Of a DNA stretch of 37,057 nt, positions 18,576-25,962 are shown one piece after another. Each line of letters starts with the position of its first letter. Positions within the stretch are counted from its first letter, which is position 1. The translations under genes and the position numbers were made by a program. This DNA is from Faecalibacterium sp. UBA1762 (GTDB lineage: Bacteria; Bacillota; Clostridia; Oscillospirales; Ruminococcaceae), in contig DCHC01000067.1 in the NCBI GenBank assembly GCA_002314755.1, positions 8,321 to 45,377 of the forward strand, given 5' to 3'. A model generated the notes under the pieces. It saw only the letters and a list, made by a program, of their open reading frames with translations. It made no database searches and was not told where the DNA came from.

Positions 18576-20180
18576 TCAGAACAAGCCCACATTGGAGATA
18601 ATATTTTTCCAACCAGCATCCCATACGCTGTCCTCATTTGCGCCAGGTTCAACATCCGGCTTGACGGTCTCAGCCTCCAGCTCCGGCAATAGTTCCCTCT
18701 TCTCCAAAAAAGCTCGCAGACGTTTTTCAATATAGGTCAAACGCACCTGCATACTGCCCAGAAACATCTGGTCAATCTCCAGTCCAAAAGCCATATTGTC
18801 ATGCAGCCAGCAGTCTTCATACACATCAATGTAGTCTGCCAGGGCAGCCTTCAGCACCGCAACCTGATCCAGGCTTGCCCGTACGCCCACCGTATCCCGC
18901 TTTTTATATGCGGAACGCAGTTCCACACCGATCAAAGCTTTCCGTGCCAAGACACGAGCAAACTTTTCGGCAGTCCGGAACAATAGCTCAAACTGTCCGC
19001 AGACGCCCTCACGCAGATAACCGGCATACTCCTCTGCCAGTCTGTCATAACACTCAGCAGTTTCCGGGCTGTACATCAGATCCCAACCGCCGTTCAGCAC
19101 ATCAGACAGCATGATCTGAAAAGAACGGTTGCAATGGCTATCAATCGGTACCTTACGCAAAGGATCATCCAAATAATCAAACGCCATCATTGCGTCGTAG
19201 TCGCAGCCCACGATCTCACGGAAACGCTGCTTATTGGGTGCGCCGGTTCCGTCCCAGTTGCCGTTATTGTATTCCGCTGCTGCAAACAGAGTGGGCAATA
19301 CGGTATAGTTGTTAACCCAGGCGCCGTTATCCGACCACATAGTTACCATATAGCCGGGCATATTCTTTTCCTGAGCGACCTGCATCTGATGCAGAATACG
19401 ATCGATACTGAACGCATTCAAAGGTGCCATACTGCCGCACTTAAACACCGAGCCGGCATACCATGGGGAATCCGCATACTGCATCAGGGTATCAATCTTC
19501 TGACGCAGGGCATCCTTATCATTTTCAAAATAATCCCAGTAAAAAACGGTAACATCCTCCGGCAGGGCGGCTTTGACATCCGCAGCAGAGACAGTGGTGT
19601 TTTTGCGGTCGATCAACATGTCATGCCAGATTTCACAGCTATACCCGTACTTTCTGGCAATCTCTACCACCCGTTTCAGATGCTGCAACAGCAATGCTTT
19701 TGCATCCGCCGGGCCATTTTTCAGCTGATAGTTGCCCTGGCCAAGGCCCCAGCACTCATCAAAGCCGATATGAATCCGACGGGAGGACAGTCCTGCGGAA
19801 ATGGCACCGAACATCTTATCCACAAAAGCGTACACCCGCTCATCGCCTACCATCAGGCAACTGTCATTATCCATCATATCCCGATAGCTGTAGTGCCGCT
19901 TGAGGTAATCCAGATGTCCCAGGGTCTGAATATTGGCGATCAACTCGATCCCGTTTTCCTTTGCGCAGGCGTCCATCTCGCGGAAATCCGCCGTGGTATA
20001 TCCACCCCGCTTATAATTAAAGTAGGGCTCGCCCTCAATCTTGTAGCCGTCGGTACAGCCCAGATACAGCTCATTATAACCCATTCTGGACAGCATCCGG
20101 ATAAAGTTCTTCACCGTATCCACTGTAGGGGTGGAGCCGGTGGAGCATTCGATAAATGCTGAAAAATGCTTGAACTTCAT
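18576..20180 (-). CDS. GH20-like beta-N-acetylhexosaminidase
   Basis: The 534-residue protein contains a TIM-barrel segment with the GH20 catalytic pair Asp141-Glu142 in RRIHIGFDECWGLG (family form HIGGDE). In substrate-assisted GH20 catalysis the Asp orients the substrate acetamido group and the Glu is the acid. Supporting features are NFIRMLSRMGYNELYLG, NIQTLGHLDYLKR and the late aromatic positions FYWDYF and MVTMWSDNG. The usual GH20b N-terminal domain is missing, as in the short exo-hexosaminidase subgroup. There is no signal peptide, so it likely acts on imported oligosaccharides. GGGAG lies six bases before the ATG. It is the first gene after the promoter at 20256-20285. Confidence 0.8.
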   Translation of the reverse strand: MKFKHFSAFIECSTGSTPTVDTVKNFIRMLSRMGYNELYLGCTDGYKIEGEPYFNYKRGGYTTADFREMDACAKENGIELIANIQTLGHLDYLKRHYSYRDMMDNDSCLMVGDERVYAFVDKMFGAISAGLSSRRIHIGFDECWGLGQGNYQLKNGPADAKALLLQHLKRVVEIARKYGYSCEIWHDMLIDRKNTTVSAADVKAALPEDVTVFYWDYFENDKDALRQKIDTLMQYADSPWYAGSVFKCGSMAPLNAFSIDRILHQMQVAQEKNMPGYMVTMWSDNGAWVNNYTVLPTLFAAAEYNNGNWDGTGAPNKQRFREIVGCDYDAMMAFDYLDDPLRKVPIDSHCNRSFQIMLSDVLNGGWDLMYSPETAECYDRLAEEYAGYLREGVCGQFELLFRTAEKFARVLARKALIGVELRSAYKKRDTVGVRASLDQVAVLKAALADYIDVYEDCWLHDNMAFGLEIDQMFLGSMQVRLTYIEKRLRAFLEKRELLPELEAETVKPDVEPGANEDSVWDAGWKNIISNVGLF

Positions 20181-20212
20181 AGTTTTCTCCCTCTCTTTTT
20201 CATCTGTTTTCC

Positions 20213-20241
20213 CGTTGCCAAAGCAAAAAAACGCGGCAACG
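20213..20241 (-). promoter_or_regulatory. Inverted repeat in the GH20 leader
   Basis: CGTTGCC (20213-20219) and GGCAACG (20235-20241), 15 bases apart, lie just downstream of the predicted start site. This could be an RNA hairpin or an operator for a sugar-responsive repressor; no regulator gene is nearby. Confidence 0.35.
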
Positions 20242-20255
20242 CATTTTTCTCATAT

Positions 20256-20285
20256 AGAATATCACGCACAATCGGGCTGCGTCAA
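20256..20285 (-). promoter_or_regulatory. Promoter of the GH20/large-glycosidase operon
   Basis: On the minus strand TTGACG (20285-20280), 18 bases, TATTCT (20261-20256). It lies after the lipoprotein terminator, so this operon is independently transcribed. Confidence 0.7.
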
Positions 20286-20358
20286 GCGAATTATCGTTTC
20301 TGCCTGCCCTTATCCCGTTTTTGTGACAATTTCCGGTGATGTTTAACCTTTCACAGGC

Positions 20359-20388
20359 AAAAAAAAGAGCGTGCCGTTTGCGGCACGC
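20359..20388 (-). terminator. Terminator of the DUF4358 lipoprotein gene
   Basis: An eight-bp GC-rich stem (GCGTGCCG 20369-20376 with 20381-20388) and a four-base loop, followed on the minus strand by TC and eight U residues. It is a canonical intrinsic terminator 29 bases past the stop. Confidence 0.92.
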
Positions 20389-20416
20389 CTCGATACCGGA
20401 TCTTGGTTAATCTTTC

Positions 20417-20953
20417 TCAATGAAGGGCTGCGTCGATTGCGACATCAATCTCTTCGTATACCGCGTTGACCTCACCGTTAGCGATACGGTTACTGTCCCC
20501 GGCAATGACCAAAAGGACATAATCACCGCTGGTCACCACACGGCCGTTTTCCGCTTTCAGATATTCGCTTTCCAGATACATCTCCTGACTTGCGGCAACA
20601 CCGTTGCGGTAGGCATCCAATGCGGCAACGACCGCATCCTTCTGGCCTGCAACGGCCTTTACCAGCAAAATCGTATCCGAGCTGGTATTGACCATGGTAA
20701 ACTTACCGTAGTAATCCTCTACAGTAGCAGGGTCCAAGCCAAAAAGATCCGTCAAGTAATCGGTACTTCCTTCCACGGCGGGGCTCCATTCTTGTGCCAT
20801 TGTAACAGGTGCCGTTTCCTCAATTGCCGTAACTACATCTTGTAAGTTCAATTCTACTGCATTGGCGTCTGCTGCATTTTCCTTGTTGCCGCATGCGGTA
20901 AACACACAGACAACCATGCACACAACCATAAGCATTGCCAACAACTTTTTCAT
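20417..20953 (-). CDS. DUF4358-type lipoprotein
   Basis: The 178-residue protein has a lipoprotein signal: MKKL, a hydrophobic run and a lipobox FTAC with the acylated Cys21. A Lys/Asn/Ala linker follows, then a compact alpha/beta domain (about 35-178). The pattern LTDLFGLDPATVEDYYGKFTMVNTSSDTILLVKAVAGQKDAVVAALDAY is characteristic of clostridial DUF4358 proteins, whose function is unknown. It should be anchored on the outer face of the membrane. AGGAGA lies about eight bases before the ATG. The gene is monocistronic, with its own promoter and terminator. Confidence 0.85.
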   Translation of the reverse strand: MKKLLAMLMVVCMVVCVFTACGNKENAADANAVELNLQDVVTAIEETAPVTMAQEWSPAVEGSTDYLTDLFGLDPATVEDYYGKFTMVNTSSDTILLVKAVAGQKDAVVAALDAYRNGVAASQEMYLESEYLKAENGRVVTSGDYVLLVIAGDSNRIANGEVNAVYEEIDVAIDAALH

Positions 20954-21039
20954 TTTTGATATCTCCTCTTCTGCTATTCGTTTCCGGCGGTTTCTATATC
21001 CGAAAAAGTCGACAAAATATCTGACACTACTGCATACAC

Positions 21040-21068
21040 ATTTTACACGAAATGTTCTGTTTTTGCAA
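21040..21068 (-). promoter_or_regulatory. Promoter of the lipoprotein gene
   Basis: On the minus strand TTGCAA (21068-21063), 17 bases, TAAAAT (21045-21040), giving a leader of about 80 bases. Confidence 0.7.
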
Positions 21069-21121
21069 GAGCTATCCTTTAGTCTTTACACAGAAAACAT
21101 GGAATATTCACACAGTTTAAT

Positions 21122-21141
21122 CGGTTCTCCCCTGTGAACCG
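21122..21141. promoter_or_regulatory. Candidate operator upstream of apbE
   Basis: CGGTTC, eight bases, GAACCG: a perfect six-bp inverted repeat ending one base before the apbE -35. The position suits an activator or repressor. Confidence 0.45.
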
Positions 21142-21142
21142 G

Positions 21143-21171
21143 TTGACGCCGCCGATGGAAAGCGGTACAAT
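21143..21171 (+). promoter_or_regulatory. Promoter of apbE
   Basis: TTGACG (21143-21148), 17 bases, TACAAT (21166-21171); the leader is about 54 bases. Confidence 0.78.
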
Positions 21172-21231
21172 TAACCCACCGTAATAACCGTCCCCGATAA
21201 ACTATCAGAATCGGAGGTTCCCTCTTATCCC

Positions 21232-22290
21232 GTGAAAAAAGTACTATTTTCCAAAATTATTCCAGGTATGGCTCTGACCGCTCTGACCGCCTTTTTTCTG
21301 GTCATTGCCGGCAAAAACGCCGCAGCACGCCGGATACATACCTCTATGGGCTTTGCCATGAATACGGTGGTTACCCAAACCGCATACGGCAAAAATGCCG
21401 AGCAAGCCATGCAGGCAGTTACCGGAGAGCTTGCCGCACTGGAGGCCCGGCTCTCCCCCTATTCAGAGGGCAGTGAGATTGCACAGTTAAATCTGGTCGC
21501 CGGTGAAGCTGCCGTCACCCTGTCCGATGAAACCTTTGCCCTGCTACAGCGCAGTATAGAGCTTTCTGCTGGATCCGACCGGTATTTTCAGCTTACTGTC
21601 GCGCCCTTGACAGCGCTTTGGAGCATTACCGGTGACCACCCGTCTGTCCCCTCACAACAGGCTATCGATGCAGTTTTACCCCTGATCGATGACACCACAC
21701 TGAAATTAGACTTGGAAAATCGCACTGCCTTTTTGCCAATTGCCGGGCAGGCAATCGACCTGGGCGGAATTGCCAAGGGGTATGCCTGCGACCGGATGCG
21801 ACAGGTTTATCTGCAAAACGGTGTGGATCACGCTCTGCTCTCTGTCGGCGGAAATCTGTGCTGCGTGGGCGGTCTGCCAAACGGTCAGCCTTTTCGCATC
21901 GGCTTTCGTGACCCGTTGGGTAATGAAGACGCCTACGTCGCCAGCTTTTTATTGACGGACGGAACCGTCGCCGTCTCCGGTGGATATGAAAGATACTTTG
22001 AGCAGGACGGAAAACGGTACCATCATATTCTGGACCCCCACACCGGCTATCCGGCGGAAACAGATATTCTTTCTGTGGGAGTGGTTAGTCCAGACGGAAC
22101 CGCCGCGGATTTCTGGTCCACCACCCTTTTCAGCTGGGGCAGTGAAAAAGCGCTTACCTGGATGAAATCCGCGCCCTATGAGGTACTGCTGCTGACCGAA
22201 GACGGTACTCTGTATGTCACTGACACCCTTCAACCTGGATTTGAACTGAACGACACCTCGCTCAAAGTCCTCTTTGTGTCTCAACAATAG
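21232..22290 (+). CDS. apbE: FAD:protein FMN transferase (ApbE family)
   Basis: ApbE attaches FMN covalently to Thr/Ser of target proteins such as Rnf/Nqr subunits and extracytoplasmic flavoreductases. The 352 residues begin with a hydrophobic signal/anchor helix (about 8-26), consistent with an outside-facing enzyme. Family motifs are FAMNTVVTQTAYG, LEARLSPYSEGSEIAQLN, DLGGIAKGYACDRM, ALLSVGGNLCCVGG, VSGGYERYFEQDGKRYHHILDPHTGYPAE and the late metal-binding TAADFWSTTLFSWG. The GTG start follows GGAGG by 14 bases, a long spacing. It has a clear promoter and terminator and stands alone, and no flavinylation target is visible. Confidence 0.93.
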   Translation: MKKVLFSKIIPGMALTALTAFFLVIAGKNAAARRIHTSMGFAMNTVVTQTAYGKNAEQAMQAVTGELAALEARLSPYSEGSEIAQLNLVAGEAAVTLSDETFALLQRSIELSAGSDRYFQLTVAPLTALWSITGDHPSVPSQQAIDAVLPLIDDTTLKLDLENRTAFLPIAGQAIDLGGIAKGYACDRMRQVYLQNGVDHALLSVGGNLCCVGGLPNGQPFRIGFRDPLGNEDAYVASFLLTDGTVAVSGGYERYFEQDGKRYHHILDPHTGYPAETDILSVGVVSPDGTAADFWSTTLFSWGSEKALTWMKSAPYEVLLLTEDGTLYVTDTLQPGFELNDTSLKVLFVSQQ

Positions 22291-22304
22291 TCATCAGAAC
22301 CAAA

Positions 22305-22343
22305 GCAGCACACCGTTTCAAAACGGTGTGCTGCTTCTTTTTT
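22305..22343 (+). terminator. Terminator of apbE
   Basis: A long hairpin (GCAGCACACCG paired with CGGTGTGCTGC inside 22305-22334) followed by TTC and six T residues, 14 bases past the apbE stop. The converging GH29-like gene ends at 22364. Confidence 0.92.
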
Positions 22344-22363
22344 ACAATACTTCCTCGCTGCGT

Positions 22364-23395
22364 TTACAGTAGCTCTTTCAAGGCCATCAGCGCCTCCACC
22401 TGATCCGCATCCATATGCCCATCCCGGTACAGGCAAGCATCCAGCATGACCACACCACCCAGGTCATTGACCTGTTTAACATACTTCTTCAGGTAGGTCG
22501 GACTATACTTGCACCCAGGTGCCCCCCAACCGTTATATACTTGAGCCGGATACTCCGGAATACCCAAAAAGGAGAAGACAAACGCCTGGGCTCCATCCAC
22601 CAACCGCTGGGTCGGGTATACATCCAGACAATCCACCTCGCCCGATGTGTAATCGTCCAACGGGGTGGGCTTGACCACATGGTGGAAGAAATCGGCAAAA
22701 ATCGTCTCGCCCCCTCCGGGGATCTCTACCATTTTTTCTGTACCTACATCAAAACAACCGTAGTAGTTGGCGGTAAACAAAGAGTCCGGATTACCGGCTC
22801 GCGCAGCGTCTTTAAACTGCTGCATCATCTCAAAATCATAGCCGATGGGACCATACAGGCCATCCACCCACCAACCGCTTACTTTTTTGCCATACCGCAG
22901 AGAAAGCTCTCTCATTACAGCGCTCCATTTTGCCGCCAGCTCCTTGCTGACAAGCTTGTCCCCCGGATTGATCCTCCGGGCATCGCCGGAAAATGCGGTC
23001 ATGGCCTCAGGGTCGTTCATGGGGCCGTCCCCGGTAAAATACAGAAAAAGCGGAATATCATATTTTGCAAGCGCGTCCGATAAATCTGCCACCACATCCC
23101 GGTTGCTGGCAGCGCTATTTCCGGAGGCATAACCCACAATTTCGTCCAATGTCTCGCTGGGCACACACAGATGCGGGCTGCATTGAGTCAGGGTAATTCC
23201 CACAAACCCGGCATTCACCTCATGCAATTGCCGGGCAATTTTTTCCACATCCAGCTCCCGAGTACAGCTATTCCAATCGGTTTTGCTGCCGTTTGTGTTG
23301 TGAAAATTACCTTCGCCGTTCTGAGCCTGCTCTAAATAGTGAAAGAACACGCCCCATTTTCGGGACAAAAACCAATCCTGTGCAGGTGTTGCCAT
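22364..23395 (-). CDS. GH29-like alpha-L-fucosidase-related protein
   Basis: The 343 residues read as a short TIM-barrel of the GH29 superfamily. The opening WFLSRKWGVFFHY (8-20) corresponds to the fucosidase motif K-F-G-x-F-x-H. The segment KVSGWWVDG (171-179) places Asp178 where GH29 has its nucleophile (W-x-D-G). AGFVGITLTQCSPHLCVPS parallels the A-K-Y-x-x-L-T-x-K-H-H-D-G-F strand, but the histidine pair is replaced, so activity is uncertain. It lacks the usual C-terminal beta domain and has no signal peptide. AAGGAGG lies eight bases before the ATG. It follows the aldolase gene by 99 bases with a candidate attenuator between. Confidence 0.68.
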   Translation of the reverse strand: MATPAQDWFLSRKWGVFFHYLEQAQNGEGNFHNTNGSKTDWNSCTRELDVEKIARQLHEVNAGFVGITLTQCSPHLCVPSETLDEIVGYASGNSAASNRDVVADLSDALAKYDIPLFLYFTGDGPMNDPEAMTAFSGDARRINPGDKLVSKELAAKWSAVMRELSLRYGKKVSGWWVDGLYGPIGYDFEMMQQFKDAARAGNPDSLFTANYYGCFDVGTEKMVEIPGGGETIFADFFHHVVKPTPLDDYTSGEVDCLDVYPTQRLVDGAQAFVFSFLGIPEYPAQVYNGWGAPGCKYSPTYLKKYVKQVNDLGGVVMLDACLYRDGHMDADQVEALMALKELL

Positions 23396-23432
23396 AGCAT
23401 GATCCTCCTTAAATTCTTTCCTCTTTCCTTTG

Positions 23433-23474
23433 AAAAAAAGCGGAGAAGCTCTTCCTCCGGGAATAGTTTCTCCG
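23433..23474 (-). terminator. Hairpin between the aldolase and GH29-like genes
   Basis: On the minus strand CGGAGAA (23474-23468), a 20-base loop, TTCTCCG (23447-23441), then C and seven U residues. It is positioned to end some transcripts after the aldolase gene; the long loop makes it weaker than the others. Confidence 0.55.
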
Positions 23475-23494
23475 TCTGACTGCGCAAATTACAG

Positions 23495-24358
23495 TTATGC
23501 CTTGTTCGCGCTGCCGAACAACTCAATTTTTTCCTTAACCGTGTCATGGATAGCTACACAGCCGGGGGCCAACAGCTTACGGGGATCAAAGCCCTTGCCC
23601 TCCAGATCCTTACCGGCCTCTACATATTTACGTACAGCAGCAGCAAAGGCCAGCTGACATTCGGTATTGACATTGATTTTGGAAACCCCCAGACTGATAG
23701 CCCGGGTGATCATATCCGCAGGAATACCGGTACCACCATGCAGCACCAAAGGCATATTGCCGGTGGCAGTCTTGATGGCTGCCAAAGCGTCAAAATCCAG
23801 ACCTTTCCAGTTGACGGGGTATTTGCCGTGGATATTGCCGATACCGGCAGCCAAAAAATCAACGCCGAGATCCGCAATCTTTTTGCACTCTGCAGGGTCC
23901 GCTACTTCGCCTGCGGCAATGACGCCATCCTCTTCACCGCCGATTGCACCGACCTCCGCCTCAATAGACAGACCGTTTGCATGGGCTTCGTTTACCAGCT
24001 CCGTGGTCTTTTGCACATTTTCTTCAATGGGATAGTGAGAGCCGTCAAACATAATAGAGGTAAAGCCAGCCTCAATGCACTTTTTTGCACCCTCATAAGA
24101 ACCGTGATCCAGATGCAGCGCAACCGGAACCGTAATGCCCAAGCTTTCATCCATTGCCTTCACCATAGCGGCAACCGTCTTAAAGCCGCACATATACTTT
24201 GCAGCGCCCTCAGAAACACCCAGAATGACCGGGCTCTTCATCTCTTCGGCTGTCTGCAGAATGGTCTTGGTCCACTCCAGATTGTTGATGTTGAACTGAC
24301 CGACAGCATAGTGACCTTCACGCGCTTTGTTCAGCATTTCAGCAGCATTTACCAGCAT
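23495..24358 (-). CDS. fba: Class II fructose-bisphosphate/tagatose-bisphosphate aldolase
   Basis: This zinc aldolase of glycolysis/gluconeogenesis has 287 residues. Catalytic Asp84 precedes the zinc ligand His85 in ALHLDHGSYEGA; the other zinc ligands are His177 (GIGNIHGKYP) and His207 (VLHGGTGIP). TSIMFDGSHYPIEEN and INVNTECQLAF (phosphate binding) also fit. Because it sits beside glycosidase genes, a tagatose-bisphosphate or similar role is possible. I chose ATG at 24358; the ORF extends to 24400 but that part overlaps the structured leader. AAGG lies about 13 bases upstream. It has its own promoter and a 120-base leader. Confidence 0.92.
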   Translation of the reverse strand: MLVNAAEMLNKAREGHYAVGQFNINNLEWTKTILQTAEEMKSPVILGVSEGAAKYMCGFKTVAAMVKAMDESLGITVPVALHLDHGSYEGAKKCIEAGFTSIMFDGSHYPIEENVQKTTELVNEAHANGLSIEAEVGAIGGEEDGVIAAGEVADPAECKKIADLGVDFLAAGIGNIHGKYPVNWKGLDFDALAAIKTATGNMPLVLHGGTGIPADMITRAISLGVSKINVNTECQLAFAAAVRKYVEAGKDLEGKGFDPRKLLAPGCVAIHDTVKEKIELFGSANKA

Positions 24359-24382
24359 ACAATGTACACACCTTTCTTTTTG

Positions 24383-24440
24383 CCGATGCCAAAACGGCAC
24401 CGGATCCCTTTTCCGGAAAAGGATGTTCCTTTTATCCGGA
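24383..24440 (-). promoter_or_regulatory. Structured leader of the aldolase gene
   Basis: Two hairpins form on the minus-strand RNA. One pairs 24440-24427 with 24423-24412 (12 bp with a two-base bulge, three-base loop). The other pairs 24403-24396 with 24390-24383 (eight bp). The second arm of the first lies inside a self-palindrome (24407-24422), so alternative folds compete. There is no U tract, so any control would be on translation or stability. Confidence 0.45.
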
Positions 24441-24484
24441 CCTTCTCAAGAGGGCAAACTGCCCCCTCTTTTCTCTACCCATAT

Positions 24485-24513
24485 ATTATACACTCCTTAT
24501 CCATAAAATACAA
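24485..24513 (-). promoter_or_regulatory. Promoter of the aldolase gene
   Basis: On the minus strand TTGTAT (24513-24508), 17 bases, TATAAT (24490-24485). Confidence 0.7.
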
Positions 24514-24711
24514 TCATTTTGCGTTTTTTTCTGCAAAAAAGGTACACCTGTGTTAGATTCTCCGGTGGTTTCGTCCTGTGTGCGTAGACCTGGCCGATTG
24601 CCGCTCCGGCAAGTTGGTATTACCCTTTGTAGTACGGTTCTATCTCAGAGACAGTGCCTATCTATTTTTCAACTTTCATAAACCGCAGATAATCCTGCGC
24701 ATTATGGGTAG

Positions 24712-24741
24712 TTTTCCACATTTTCAACACGCTTTTCAACA
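24712..24741. repeat. Three TTTTCxACA nonamers (DnaA-box-like cluster) in the aldolase-rlmB gap
   Basis: TTTTCCACA (24712-24720), TTTTCAACA (24721-24729) and TTTTCAACA (24733-24741) lie nearly back to back. The first fits the relaxed DnaA box TTWTNCACA and the others differ at one position. The rest of the 420-base gap between the aldolase promoter and rlmB holds the rlmB promoter, and I see no convincing gene in it. Confidence 0.4.
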
Positions 24742-24912
24742 TACCGGATTCTCATTTCTTCGACCGCACTCATCACACATAAACCGGCGGTTCTACACCT
24801 TGTATATTTTCTCAGATTCCACTCCTGCCCCCCTTCTGCGGTTTCGCATGAAAAATAATCACAAATAACGCAAAAATTAAGAGGTTCAGGGGTGGTAAAC
24901 CCTCTGCGAATC

Positions 24913-24921
24913 TGCTATAAT
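24913..24921 (+). promoter_or_regulatory. Extended -10 promoter of rlmB
   Basis: TGC-TATAAT (24913-24921), 60 bases before the rlmB start, with no good -35 at 17 bases. The TG extension would compensate. Confidence 0.55.
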
Positions 24922-24980
24922 TTAAAGGAATATACAGGTAGAATGATTTCGTTTGTGATTCATCGAGAAAAGAGGACAAC

Positions 24981-25895
24981 GTGTACAAAAAGAACAATCA
25001 TAGCCACAAAGCTGAACATAGCAATCAGAAATACCAGTTCCCTCACCAGGGTGAGCCAAAGCAACTAAACCGGACTGCCGCCGGTGCCCTGCGCACCCGC
25101 ACTTTACAACCGGTCCGCGGTACGCAGGGTGACGGCGAATCAGAGAACACCCTGGTGTACGGAAAAAACGCCGTATCTGAGCTTCTGAAAAGCGGGACAG
25201 GCGTGGACACTGTGTTTATGGCCGATTCCATGGCTGAAGCGGTCGCCTCCTACTTTACTGCCCTGGCAAAAGATGCCGGTGCCGTTGTCAAACGGGTTCA
25301 CTCCGTAAAACTGACCGTTATGACCGGAACGGAAAATCATCAGGGTGTTGCCTGTTGGGCAAGCGCTATTGCCTATGCCGAGCTGCAAGATCTATTGAAC
25401 CTTGCCGCCGAAAAAGGAGAAGACCCGTTGCTGGTTCTTGCCGACGGAATTGAGGATCCTCACAATCTGGGTGCCATTATCCGTACGGCGTTGCTATGCG
25501 GTGCGCACGGCGTGATTATCCCCAAACGGGGCGGAGTCTCCATTACGCCGACCGTGGCCAAATCCAGCGCCGGCGCAGTATCGGTACTTCCGATAGCACG
25601 GGTTGCCAATATCGGCCAGACCGTTCGCTGGTTGAAAGAGCAGAATATTTTTGTTTACTGCGCTCAAATGGGTGGCGCTGTCCCCTATCAACAGGATTTG
25701 ACTGGTCCTTTGGCACTGGTATTGGGCAGCGAGGGCAGCGGCGTGTCACCGCTGGTACAAAGCTTGTGTGACGGCACCCTTTCCATCCCTATGGCGCCGG
25801 ATTGCGGCGGTGTAGATAGCTTTAATGTCTCTGTTGCCGCAGGTATGCTGCTGTACGAGGTTGACCGTCAACGCGCTGCGCAAACGGATGAATAA
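24981..25895 (+). CDS. rlmB: TrmH/SPOUT family 23S rRNA (guanosine-2'-O) methyltransferase, RlmB-type
   Basis: This knotted SPOUT methyltransferase methylates a ribose 2'-OH, by family most likely G2251 of 23S rRNA. After a polar 55-residue extension rich in His, Gln and basic residues comes the substrate domain (LVYGKNAVSELLKSG at about 58-72, ending ENHQGVACWASA). The SPOUT domain follows with all three motifs: DGIEDPHNLGAIIRTA, LVLGSEGSGVSPLV and SFNVSVAAGMLLYEV. The GTG at 24981 follows AGAGG by five bases. It shares a likely transcript with the next gene, 67 bases downstream. Confidence 0.92.
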   Translation: MYKKNNHSHKAEHSNQKYQFPHQGEPKQLNRTAAGALRTRTLQPVRGTQGDGESENTLVYGKNAVSELLKSGTGVDTVFMADSMAEAVASYFTALAKDAGAVVKRVHSVKLTVMTGTENHQGVACWASAIAYAELQDLLNLAAEKGEDPLLVLADGIEDPHNLGAIIRTALLCGAHGVIIPKRGGVSITPTVAKSSAGAVSVLPIARVANIGQTVRWLKEQNIFVYCAQMGGAVPYQQDLTGPLALVLGSEGSGVSPLVQSLCDGTLSIPMAPDCGGVDSFNVSVAAGMLLYEVDRQRAAQTDE

Positions 25896-25962
25896 GTCTT
25901 TCTTTGACATATTCCACCCGGTCAACCGAACGAAATTCTCTCACAGAAAGGGGTTTTGACCT

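Noticed and set aside
19134..20162. 342-codon frame antisense to the GH20-like gene
   Set aside because: It is a shadow of the real gene: no plausible protein composition and no ribosome site, while the minus-strand frame has clear motifs.
24578..24868. 96-codon frame in the aldolase-rlmB gap
   Set aside because: No ribosome site, odd composition, and it overlaps the DnaA-box-like nonamers; nothing resembles a known domain.
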